Positions 35,720 to 46,177 of a stretch of DNA of 64,000 bases are shown piece by piece. How positions within the stretch are numbered: the stretch's first letter is position 1; each line of letters starts with the position of its first letter. A program made the position numbers and the translations under genes. Origin of the DNA: Nautilus pompilius (taxonomy: Eukaryota; Mollusca; Cephalopoda; Nautilida; Nautilidae); NCBI GenBank assembly GCA_018389105.1, contig JACATO010001179.1, positions 1-64,000 of the forward strand, in the 5' to 3' direction. Under the pieces are notes generated by a model. It did no database searches, was not told where the DNA came from, and saw nothing but the letters and a program-made list of their open reading frames with translations.

Positions 35720-35867
35720 TACAGGGTGAGACATTTGGATAAACCGCTTTAATTCCTTCCAGATCTTGGTGTCACTTTTCGGATCAAACAAGTAACGGTG
35801 CTGTCCGAAAAGTGACACCAAGATCTGGAAGGAATTAAAGCGGTTTATCCAAATGTCTCACCCTGTA
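35720..35867. mobile_element. Hairpin MITE, TA target site, perfect 62-bp inverted repeats
   Basis: A 144-bp element (35722-35865) begins CAGGGTGAGAC and ends with its exact complement. Left arm 35722-35783 and right arm 35804-35865 are perfect inverted repeats of 62 bp around a 20-nt loop. It is flanked by TA on both sides, the target duplication of the Tc1/mariner (IS630) superfamily. It has no coding capacity and looks whole. Perfect arms suggest recent insertion or arm homogenisation. An (AT)n run follows the right end. Confidence 0.92.
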
Positions 35868-36063
35868 ATATATATATATATTTTTTAAAAAAAACTAATT
35901 TAAACTGTAAAAGATCTGTAACCAGAGAGATGACGAGATGATCCAGTAGTTGAGGTTTTGTAGTTCAGAGCTTAGACTCGCTGTACCGTTATTTCTTCTC
36001 GCCATTCTCTTGCAAATAGTCATCCAGTTACTCCGGACCACGGTAAGTCCACTAATACTATTA

Positions 36064-36065
36064 AT

Positions 36066-36107
<42 letters not shown>

Positions 36108-36128
36108 TACTACTACTACTACTACTAC

Positions 36129-36166
<38 letters not shown>
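36064..36166. repeat. (TAC)n then (TAA)n compound microsatellite
   Basis: About 20 CTA/TAC units with one break, switching abruptly to about 15 ATA/TAA units, a compound repeat produced by a point change that then expanded. Confidence 0.95.
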
Positions 36167-36169
36167 GGT

Positions 36170-38320
36170 TTTGTTCATTTCACGAACAAGAAATCACACC
36201 CGTTTATATCGGTTCGTCTCCGTCTAGAAAGGGTGGTTCGAGAGTGGAGCTTACTTTGGTGTAAAGAAGATTAGTGAATTACTATCGCCCAGCATAAATT
36301 CTCTTGCACATTTCCTGGTTTCAAGCATTCCGACTATGTAAACAAGATTAAAGTTATTAGATTCATCTTGTTTTGAGTATAGATTTCCTGGAAGTGGATT
36401 TTATAAAGGTTATCAAGAGTTCAAACAGTATGAACAGTAACAAACTCTTCAGACTATCTACGGATACTAGGGGTCATAATTATAAATTGACTAATGGTTC
36501 ACCATGGCACGATATATATATATATATTTTTTTTTTAATCTACTAATAAAAAATTTTAATAAATAAAAATGTGTTGCTATCGATAGTGTAAATCAATTTT
36601 AAAATCAAATTAACAAAGCAGGTCTTCCCTGTTGGCTTTGCATGAGCCCTTATTTGAAATATCTCAGTTATCATGAGCTTCGGGTGCTGGTGGCACTCAA
36701 ACAAAAAAAAATATTGAGTATAAGGTCTGCATCGAGAGCAGACAAGAAAGGGTAGAGATGTTTGGTATGATACCACGGACAGCACGATTCTAAAGTTTAT
36801 TTTTGGCACGATGATATAAATAAGTAAAGAGATCAAGAGTTTGAACAAGTTCCTACAGTAGATTAAAGCTGACTCAGGAGACGAAAAAAATTTCATTTGC
36901 GAGTGTCTCAGAAAAGCAGAAGACCACGTGGCCTTCGCGTGACATTAGATGTGAAAATTCTACGTAATTAAATCACGTGTAAAGATGGAATTTCGGTTTT
37001 TTAAAGGCACTTAGCTGAGGGGCAAAAGGACATCTTGTTCAATGTTAGGGAATGCAAAGTTCGGATGGAGTTGTGTTAAGAGAAATATAATTCGAGCCTT
37101 CGTGATTCTTTTCGTAAGTTATCATCAGCGATACATTTCCAATCTACGTTTCGGTTTGCTATTAAAATATATAAGACAATCTCTCTCCTGATACCATCAA
37201 CCAGTAGAGTCATTTAAGTTTCTAAAATCATTACCGATGGAATAGCGTGACTTATGCTTGCTGTATCTGGCTGTTTGTCTTACATATTCCCCCAGTCGCT
37301 CAGCAAGTTAAAACGTTGGTAAGAATCGATGAGAAAATTCAGCTACCAAAAAAACAACTCGACAGTGTAAGTCCAACCATTTTACATTTTACGAAATTAT
37401 GAAAACAATTGCAAATAAGATCAGTAATAGTATTAGCACAACAAGAACAGGTTTTCCTCTGACGATGAAAACAAGGAAGGATGGTCGAAACGTGCGTGTC
37501 TCTATTGGCTATTTTCGTAATAAAGTAATGCAAAAATGACTAAATGTTTTCTCTATATTCCATTTATATATTAATAATTCCTTTTCATCAACGATTGCGA
37601 AAACAGAAATACCATTTTATTGGCTTTACGTTGTTTTGTTTGTTACTGGAGTCTCGAGTCGCTGTGTTTAGAAAATAATTAGAATTCTGTTGTCCGACGA
37701 AGCTTTCAAAAGGCTGGACAAAGCTGAGCAGTTAACAAAAGGAAAGGATTTCGATTTATTGCATGCAGCCTTACATTTGCTGAGAATCTCATAAACACTC
37801 GACAGACGGCTTCGAGCCCAAAAGCCGTAAGCGACGAAAGAAAACAGCGATAGATTTATTGCCTCCCAAATCATTCAGAAAACGGTAAAAAAAAACAAAA
37901 CACAACAGCAAGCAAATAAAAAAATTAGGGAAAACGTTTGATTGTCAAACCGACTGAGGACTTCGCTTTCCGCTGAAGGTCGAAGAGGAATTTGCATCTG
38001 GCGATTCTCGTGTGTTTCATGATCACGCGTGACTTGAACGGAACTGGCTGCCAATATCTCAGACTTTTGCAGGTTTTTTTGGAGACGAACCAGCGAATTC
38101 GCTGCTGTTTCTTTGCTCCCGGCCGTTTTCATTTGGAAAATGAATCATCTGCATTTGTTCACATTATCACTGACCTGAGGGACTGTAAGAGATGTAGCCA
38201 GGTCTGAAACGAAAACAACAGTTTGTAAAAACCCTAGAGTTTATTACCGTTGTGGAGAAATTGCACAATGTTGGGTTCGAACGAAACAACGAGTTTTCCC
38301 CGAGGAACTTTCGTGGTCAT
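36170..38320. other. Gene-free stretch
   Basis: AT-rich, no gene recognised. A 117-codon minus-strand frame at 36543-36896 is AT-rich and matches nothing known. The phrase GGTCGAAACGTGCG at 37484-37497, preceded by CTGACGA at 37459-37465, resembles the 3' ends of some LINE or Penelope-like elements; see rejected items. Confidence 0.4.
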
Positions 38321-38321
38321 G

Positions 38322-38663
38322 TCTCTCTCTCTCTCTCTCTCTCTGTACTGACGTCTCGTCTCATCTCTCTTTCTTCCTGTTATGACGTCACATCTCTCTC
38401 TGTGTACTGATGTCTCTCTCTCTCTCTCTCTCCTCTCTCTCTGTACTGACGTCTCGTCTCATCTCTCTCTTCCTGTTATGACGTCACATCTCTGTACTGA
38501 CGTCTCTCTCTCTCTCTGTACTGACGTCTCGTCTCATCTCTCTCTCTTCCTGTTATGACGTCACATCTCTCTGTGTACTGACGTCTCTCTCTCTCTGTAC
38601 TGACGTCTCGTCTCATCTCTCTCTCTTCCTGTTATGACGTCACATCTCCTCTGTGTACTGATG

Positions 38664-38700
<37 letters not shown>

Positions 38701-38864
38701 ACCTCTCTCTCTGTACTGACGTCTCGTCTCATCTCTCTCTCTTCCTGTTATGACGTCACATCTCTCTGTGTACTGACGTCTCTCTCTCTCTCTCTCTGTA
38801 CTGACGTCTCGTCTCATCTCTCTCTTCCTGTTATGACGTCACATCTCTCTCTCTGTGTACTCTC

Positions 38865-38915
<51 letters not shown>
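38322..38915 (-). repeat. GA/TGACGTCA minisatellite array 5 with ETS-like sites
   Basis: TC-strand array of six composite units about 73-116 bp long, starting near 38345, 38443, 38518, 38597, 38713 and 38798. Each unit has GTACTGACGTCTCGTCTC, then CTTCCTGTTATGACGTCAC, then usually TGTGTACTGACGTCT and a TC run. The perfect TGACGTCA occurs once per unit (six copies), always three bases after the ETS-like CTTCCTG; the other cores are TGACGTCT or TGATGTCT. TC-run expansion explains the length differences. Confidence 0.95.
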
Positions 38916-38918
<3 letters not shown>

Positions 38919-38919
38919 T

Positions 38920-39200
38920 CATTAATATACTTGACCCGTGCGCCATATATGTGACCAAAAAAAAGCTGACACATACCTAAAGTTGGCGATACTTTCTTAT
39001 GTATCGCAAATTAGTAGAAAGTTCATTAAATGTATCTGTAACTTTTTTGGACGCAACGATGATAGGTCAAATAGATAGACAGACGAACTGCTCGTAATTA
39101 GATAAAATGCTGGTTCGCTGTAATTATAGACCAACTGGTGAACTGCGATTGTAGAATCTGTTACTAAAGACAGTTTACAAGATCGCGTTATTAAAAATAA
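38920..39200. other. Spacer before the LINE relic
   Basis: AT-rich sequence, nothing recognised. Confidence 0.4.
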
Positions 39201-40870
39201 CGTTTCAAGAGATTCCCAGGATGGGCTTAAAGCTGAAAACTTGCCTAAGTTAGCTGAACATAGAGATCAAATTAACGTTGCCTATTTAGACTTAACTAGG
39301 GCTTTTGAAAAAACAAAAAAAAAATCAGAAGTCAAACGAATACGCGTAACGTCTGGCCGCAGATCTAAATGCGATTTTCAACCACAAAGCAAAGCAAATA
39401 AAATATTAGGGATAATTAGCTACATCCATCTTATAAGTGGAGTAGATTTAATCGCTCTGTGTAAAGTCTTGTTTTGCACACATTTTCAGGCCGTGAAGCA
39501 CTTACTCGAGGAACGATATCGATTTATCGGAGTTCAGAAAACATTTTTGCTAAGATGTTTCCGGGTCTTAAGCCGTCTCTGGGATATGCTGAACGTTTAA
39601 AAATATTAGGATCTACCAAGTTTTGAATTGGAGACGTTTAAGCGGATTTCTGAAAGACGTTTCGATCGTGTGAACGAGAGCAAGTGGTTGTCGTTGTCGT
39701 TGCTTTTAGGCTATTTTACTTTTAACAGCAGGAATCACGATTACAGTTTGGCAAAAACTCTTCATTTCCCGTTTAGCGAAAGCATTCGATACCCTCGACG
39801 GGGTCGATGTTCTCACTAACAAATTAAAACTATATAGAGCACAGAAAAAACTTGCTAACCGACTACCACATAACCGCACTCCAGCAATGGATCACTAGCA
39901 ACATCTCTATAGGAGCAGATAACATCGTAAGCCTAGGAGATACTAAAATAGAACTAGACAAATTATCCCAGCGAGACATCTACCTCTTCCTGTCGTCACG
40001 ACCCATCGAGGAACCGAATTATAGGAAGGTACCCTCAATTCAGGACCATTTCCATGGGACAGGATTTGGACTAGCTCCATCAATCGTCTCGTGGACGGAT
40101 ATACATCTGACATACACTGGAAATTAAGAAGGAATGCTCTCTCCACACGGTAAAACAAACACAGATGGAAATTAATTAATTCTCCCAAATGCCTCGCCTG
40201 TCACGGGGAGGACGAAGCGGCAATCCATTGCTTGTTCTCGTGTCCGCTGAACATAGAATTATGGTGCCCAGTCCGAGATCTGATTTTTAAAATTGAAAGT
40301 CCCCAGGACAAACTTACGTCGTTCTGGCGCATTTTTGGCTTCAAACAGAACTAAAAAGGACTGTCTTTGGAACTTCCTGGTGTTCACCGCCCAGCGGATC
40401 GCTTGGGGTAGCCGGAAGGCTTTAGAAGGCGGTCAGCCTACCTCAACAAAATTACTATTCCAAAATTATGTAACTAATTGGTTACATCAAAAATATGCGG
40501 TCATGAAATCCAGTATAAATGACGGACTAATTTTCTCTTCCACCTGGCTAATTAATAATGCATTAGGATACATCAAAACAAATAAAACTCTACACATACA
40601 CATTGACAACTCCCCAACCTCAACTCTTAGCTTAGATCGACCACCCTGAGCCACCCCTTCTCCACCCCTATGTCTAATTTGAATGTTTTTTATTGCTTTT
40701 GAATTATTGTAGGTTACTGGAAAAGAAGATTTCCTCTTCTCCTTCTTTTTCTACTTCTCCTTTGCTCTCTCTTTATTCTTTCTTCTTTTGCACTGTATTT
40801 AATCATGTAATAAATCCTTAAAGGATTTCCTTTTTGTATTATAACTATAATTATATTCATCTCTTAAGTG
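39200..40870 (+). mobile_element. Tx1/L1-like LINE relic, C-terminal end with RT core missing
   Basis: From 5' to 3': a weak reverse-transcriptase-like phrase NVAYLDLTRAFEK (about 39.28 kb); RLAKAFDTLDG (39770-39802), like RT motif A; then about 100 bp later the post-RT region GDTKIELDKLSQRDIYLF (39.94 kb); WDRIWTSSINR (40055); and the CX2CX8HX4C knuckle CLACHGEDEAAIHCLFSCP from 40190, typical of LINE C-termini. The final frame ends at 40649 with VFTAQRIAWGSRKALEG and NYVTNWLHQKYA, like Tx1-type L1 tails. RT motifs B-E (about 1 kb) are absent, and stops and frame changes interrupt the rest. A TC-rich 3' UTR follows. Confidence 0.7.
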
Positions 40871-41083
40871 ATCTTTGATCGCTTTATAACTAAACTTTTA
40901 AAAATTACCTATGATAAAAATTATCAAACTAAATTCCCACCCCCGTCCCCTTCTTCAGTGTAAGCCTCTATTTATTTATAAAGCAATCCACCCCTATAAT
41001 GCTCACATGGACTAACCATGAGTCTTTCTTCGTTTAATACAACACACCACTAGTCCAAATAAAAGAAGAAGATCAAAGATCAA

Positions 41084-41583
41084 ACTACTGTGGTGTGGAA
41101 TGGGGCGACAGATGCTGTGATGACCAACACCACAGCAGACGAGCTACTTCCCGATTTAACCACCTGCCAGGGAACCTCCGGTTCCCCTACGTTGGAAGAA
41201 GAGAGAACACAAGTCATAAAGACTTTCTGTTCTACCTAGATGTCATCGGGAATCTCTGATTCCCCGACGAGGGAGGACTTAATAAAAGATCAAAACGGAG
41301 GGAGAACGTGTCTCCATCCATTTTACAAACAATCAAAATAGAGTCCTATACCCTTCCCTGAATCCAGATTGGATTTTACAAAAATAAACAGTGGCCCAAA
41401 CTTCCCCCCCCAGAACAAGGACATACAGAGAGAAAACTCTGTTCTAGAGAGTCCAGACAGGATAAACCTACCCCTCCTGCGTGCAATACGAAGGAGTCGG
41501 ATAGCCCGCAGCTCTCGCTTGGCTGAGGTACACCCTAAACAATACACAGGCCGAAATAAGACCTCACTTGTAAACAGCTGAGA
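41084..41583 (+). pseudogene. Decayed open frame of unknown origin next to the LINE tail
   Basis: One frame stays protein-like for about 165 codons with only two in-frame stops (after TQVIKTFCST and after HPFYKQSK). It contains an internal echo, GTSGSPTLEEE and GISDSPTREDL, reflecting a short duplicated DNA segment around GG(T/A)TCCCC(T)ACG. The C-terminal part is basic and ends NKTSLVNS. There is no ATG in a natural place. It lies directly after the LINE 3' end, so it could be the start of a second LINE (ORF1 region) or another transposon. No domain recognised. Confidence 0.35.
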
Positions 41584-42034
41584 CGGCCGGTCGTGGAACC
41601 GATCCAGCTACACCCACATACATATGCAACTTTACAAACACTCCCCTAAACACCGCACAACACACAAAAAAAGATCCCCGCCTATTTAGATATCAGCCAT
41701 AGATATCAGCAAATGTTTTAATAATTAAAAAAATCGACTACATTATGAGAACTTAACTGAAGGTGGTGGTGTTGATTTAGTTACGAATCGAATTGATGAC
41801 CATTTCTCTTCCCTAGAGGCCCTTTAAGATATAGCCTTGGTTTGCCTGTTCGTGAGGGAGAGTCTTTTTATAATGAATGGTCAGCAAAGTCTGATGAGAA
41901 GGAAAGTCTGTGCCATTCGGTGATCCATCAAAATACAGTTCGTACCGTCTGCATTCGTCTTGATTATGGGTAGAGCTTTAAAAAAGAAGACTTTTATTAA
42001 TACCACATGAAAACAAACTTGGAATAATGGCTAC

Positions 42035-42130
42035 TCTGTGCAGCATTTTGGAATGGACTTCCTAGCTCAATGAGCATCGCGTCGACCTTGATTAGATCTC
42101 GGCCAGCTCTCGATGGTTGTTTTGATCGAG
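42035..42130 (+). mobile_element. Possible LINE C-terminal scrap (FWNGLP motif)
   Basis: FWNGLPSSMSIASTLIRSR resembles the WNSLP..V..A.S...F.. stretch found at the C-terminus of CR1/Jockey-type LINE reverse transcriptases. The preceding frame is stopped, and the piece ends in a stop shortly after. Short, so uncertain. Confidence 0.35.
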
Positions 42131-42134
42131 CGGC

Positions 42135-42690
42135 TTAGAAAAGAATAGAGAAAGAAAGGGGGGAGAAGGAACAAAGAAAAACATCCCTGTACCAATAATA
42201 ACCCCCCCCCCCAACCACCCGCTGCTCTTATCTAGCTGCTAAATCGAACGGGGCTGGTGTCCGGATGTTTCGGTATTCCCCCACCGAAACGTCAGGACTT
42301 CGCTTTGTGGAGAACTCTCAAGAAGAAACATCGCGATCGGTGACGGGACCTATAGATACAAGATCAAACGGTGCGAGCCGTCGCTTCCGTTCACACGGCC
42401 GAACCGATGAGAGTTAATCGAGCTACATCAATTTAACCAGCAGTCGTACTGAAGTGTCTGGTTCAAAGTCGAGGAGGTGGGGATTTGGCGAGTTCTGCAG
42501 AAGAAAAAGTAAATATCTTCGTTTTGATTACCGTTCAATGTTTACTATAGGGAACAGGGATACCGTCCCGTCATATCGTGGTAAACTCCTTAGTGTCCTG
42601 ATATAATACACGGTGGAGAAACAGTTACCATAGGAAACTGATAGCTCTGTTCTCCCCCATGAATTTCTAATCGCTCTCCCCATCTCCAGC
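42135..42690. other. Stretch between relics
   Basis: Contains a C-run near 42204-42214; otherwise nothing recognised. Confidence 0.4.
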
Positions 42691-42699
42691 ATTCACCAC

Positions 42700-42958
42700 G
42701 GGGTCGGTGCTCGGCCGCAGATGCAGCAGACTACAGTGCGGCTTGCGACAAGGGAACACGTAGCAGAGCTGTCATTAGCTTTCCGCGCCCGAAAGTCCCT
42801 ACTAGAACTATTCATCTCCAGGTGTGGGAGAAAATCGGGGCATCCGAAAGAAGCGAAGCCGACCCCGGGACTGGGATTCGAACCGAGGCTGTCGACTTCA
42901 GTGGCCGAGTAGTCTCACCGCCGGGTTACCACGTCGCCTACCTGGCGGCTTTTGATGC
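42700..42958 (-). mobile_element. tRNA-derived SINE, minus strand
   Basis: On the minus strand the head reads GGCGACGTGGTAACCCGGCGG, with an A box TGGTAACCCGGCGG (42918-42931), followed 33 nt later by a perfect B box GGTTCGAATCC (42874-42884). These are the RNA polymerase III promoter boxes of a tRNA. The body continues with GATTTTCTCCCACACCTGG, like the conserved central domain of metazoan SINEs, and fades beyond about 42.7 kb. No tail repeat or target duplication was identified. The tRNA source is unclear. Confidence 0.75.
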
Positions 42959-42959
42959 C

Positions 42960-43290
42960 GTCGTTAATGACGCCAAACGGAAACGTGTTTTCTAAGGGGT
43001 TCGTTGCATTACTAATTATAAAGCCCCCCCCCCTTCTAGAACTAATGAGTCATGTAACCCTGACCTGGCAGTTTAACGTCTGATAAACCGTTTACTGCAA
43101 CGTGCTTCTCAGAAGTACAGGAAGCCCCATCATGGCTTATAAGCCGACCTCAAGGTCGGGAAATGTACATCGTTTCGTGATTTTTTAAACTGATTTTCGC
43201 TACAGCTATCGACAGCCGTCTCCGTCACTGTATCATATTCGTTCATTATTCTTTAGTAAAAAAAATATATATATTTTTATTCTAAAACAA
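42960..43290. other. Stretch without features
   Basis: C-run at about 43025-43033; otherwise unremarkable. Confidence 0.4.
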
Positions 43291-43295
43291 TAAGA

Positions 43296-43800
43296 TTTAT
43301 TTCATCCTGGCGACCTGTGATCCGGCACCAGGCAGAACTAGTGCGGTTCATCAATACCAAGCGACACTGTGAACCAGTCATCTTGGACATTTAATATCCT
43401 GTGAAACCATTTTAGATTACTTAATTATCCAGTAAACATCCATTTTTTGAAAATAATTCTAAATGTCGTCCAAGAATAGCCCTTCAACCAGCCGTGGAGC
43501 GAACCAGGAAGAGAGTTTTGTTAACACTAGCACTATGGTACAGCTGTACTGTACTTAGTTCTACCAGTACTGTACATAAGGAAAGCTGCAGTTGTCTACA
43601 CATAGTACTGTTCCTTCTTCACCTAATCTAGGTGAGATTCTATTAGAGTATTGTTTATTGTGCTTACTATACAGTACTGTTATAGGTAAGTTATTGTCCT
43701 TGTCATTTCCTACATTAATTATGCCTATTATTTAACTATGCAGGTATAAACCGGCACCTGAATGGTCCGGTATCTGCTGGATTATAGGAGTCGTACCGTA
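43296..43800 (+). mobile_element. Tigger/pogo-like non-autonomous element
   Basis: The right end reads AACCGGCACCTGAATGGTCC then GCTGGATTATAGGAG and TCGTACCGTA, resembling Tigger terminal repeats (repeated CCGG with GCCGGAT.AT..GG..TTTACTGTA). The left end has the matching CCTGTGATCCGGCACC. The interior is rich in TACTGTAC, as in Tigger elements. A short frame at 43463-43558 begins MSSKNSPSTSRGANQEES, like a Tigger transposase N-terminus, then stops after 31 codons, so most of the transposase is deleted. Length about 500 bp. Confidence 0.5.
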
Positions 43801-45700
43801 AAGAGGCGTTTCCACCAGAGAAAGTCCTCTGGTTTTCTTATTAATTCTCTGCAATTGTGACCCCAAGTATTACCAACTGGAGAAAGCCGAGAACAACCGC
43901 TGTTGTCCACATGATTAAAAAAAAAAAACTTACTTATTCCACAAACCTCTGTCAGATCTTCCCATAACTTTCTAAAGCTCAAACTACACTAAAACACAAA
44001 AGTATGCAACCCCCCATTTTGATGAAATGTCTTTAGTTGTGTGTAAATTTGGGGTCGGAAGATATTGTCATACATAATACAACAGGAAAAGTGCTGCGGT
44101 ATCTCCACTTTCATATGATAATTATTTATTATTGACTGTTGTCGCGTGAAAAGATTCGAAATAAACATTTAACCGGATTTTAAGATTTGCTTAGAATTTC
44201 ATTATTGCCGAAAAGAAAAGACACCTGCACCAGGTGTAATTTGATTAAATGAGCATATTTCGGTGGTTTCTGCTGTGAAAAGTCTCCGAGAGAAGCGATT
44301 TCGGCGTGGCTTATTTACCCTGTAACACGGAAACCAGGAATCACAGTTAATGGCTTATATAGAAATTATATATTCACATCATTTCGAAAGATGAGTCAGC
44401 GCCGTTCTCAAGCGCTCCTCATTTTCAGGTGTGACATCAAAGATGAGGCAGTGGGCGGTCATCATCACCAGCAGGTGAGATCCAACGGAAAGGTCTAGTT
44501 AAAATCCCTAACCTAGTCCCCACTGATTTCTTTATGGAGATGGGCATAAAAGAAAAGGGGGTATCCAAAAAGCACGCGATTTGGATGAGACCGAGACCAA
44601 GATACGTGAAATGTCGACTTTTGGACGATACAGGGCCGTAAATGGCACGAATATGGAATTTGTAACCCTATCAGAACCAATGCATGGAACATTCATTAAA
44701 AAAAAGGAGAGTCTAATACCGAAGTTGTAAATCTGCGTGCACTGAAAAGCCATCATCCATTGTCTGTCAGCCCCCCCAAACCTATCATTTCCTTCGTTTC
44801 CACCTATTTCCTACCTTCCGGAGCATCACGGTGTCGTGGGTGGACGTGTCCGATGACGACCTCGCCTAGTGCCGTCGGGCAAGAGGCGACGCCATTTCTG
44901 AGCTTCGTGGATCTCGGTACTTCCGTCTTCAGCATAAAATGTAAAGCGGTCACCAGATCTGACTCCCCCAGGTGTGCGCGCGTCGAACTGGCGGGATAGA
45001 GGGCACCCCTTTACAGTAGGAATCCATCAGGGGACTCCGCTCCTCTCGTTTATCCTTCAATATGGGTATAAAAGTGTAAATTAATTAAATCAAAAGGGTG
45101 AGTGGTTAACTTTCGGAGCTTTTTTTCGTTTTGTTGTCTGGTTTTAACCGAAGACAAATCCTTCTAAGCAATAGAAGAAACAACAACAACAATAAAGCAA
45201 CCCCTTTGGGACGCTGCTGTTGCGAGCGGAATGGAAAGATTCACGAACGTCTTGGAAATGCTGTTTAACGAAGATGTCGCGCGCTAAATATGGGAAGCGG
45301 GTTACCGGCCACCGGCTCCGTGATGGACTCCCCTGTAGACGCGCACCGATAAGTCGCAAATAAAACTGATCTGCTCTCTGAATTGTTACCCGTGAATGCA
45401 AAAAGAAAGGAACCCAAAATACAAATACAAGTAATTCTTTCATGGAAAAATGTCTATTTGTTTATTCTGGTAGTGTAGGCGTCAGGTTTCCCGATTGTAG
45501 CAGTCTTCCACCGTGTAGAGCCCGTACAGAGAGGAACACCACCCGAAGTGTCTGGGGTTGACTGAAAACCATGGAGGCGGCCATGCGCTGGTCAGGGCGC
45601 GCTGTGTGTATAAAATGCATCATGGAATGAAATGTTGACTCAAAATGGTATTAATGGATTTTAGAGGGTAAAACTTTTTCTGCCAAGAAATTATTAAGTC
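43801..45700. other. Gene-free stretch
   Basis: No recognised gene. 44.76-45.0 kb and 45.2-45.6 kb are GC-richer with short frames of no known family. Confidence 0.45.
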
Positions 45701-45711
45701 GCAAATGTACC

Positions 45712-45862
45712 CCTTTTGAACGTGATTGTGACCCAAAGTACCCACCAAAAGCTATTGAAGGCATTCTTGGAGAATAACCGGGGTTCGAACCAAATGAGCA
45801 TCTCTGGGAAGAAATTCGGCGCGTCATCGGAATAACCATTCCATCTCAGGAAAGCCTGGAGG
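45712..45862 (+). mobile_element. Tc1-like transposase fragment, DPK(H)TSK type
   Basis: One frame reads FERDCDPKYPPKAIEGIL, a stop, then GFEPNEHLWEEIRRVIG. This corresponds to the Tc1 DDE block FQ.DNDPKHTSK (second catalytic Asp) and SPD.NPIEHLWDEL.RR (catalytic Glu). The segment between the two blocks is shortened, and no N-terminal part is visible upstream. Confidence 0.7.
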
Positions 45863-46177
45863 GCCCCGACCGAAAGTGTCTGAGAAGTTTGAAGCCTGGT
45901 CGAGATTTAATAAATATACTGTAAATGTTTATCATGCAAGGATTTTGCAGCCTGATTTCATTTTTCAAGAACCCGTATGCAAGACCCCTGGTACTGTTGA
46001 CAATAAACGTGCTCAAAGAAGGAAGCCCAAACTTTCAAATAAATGGTGCTAAATACTTCAGGGTACCTTTTCTGCATTGCTGAATGACGAGCTGGTAGAG
46101 ATATTGCAAGTGTCTTAGCTGCAACTATGGCCATTAGCATTTATTCAAGAATGGTAGGTTTGACTTTACCACAAACC

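Noticed and set aside
37459-37495. Hammerhead ribozyme core (CTGACGA ... GAAAC)
   Set aside because: The two core boxes are present, but I could not find complementary flanks for stems I and III, and stem II is at best three pairs. A covariance-model search would settle it.
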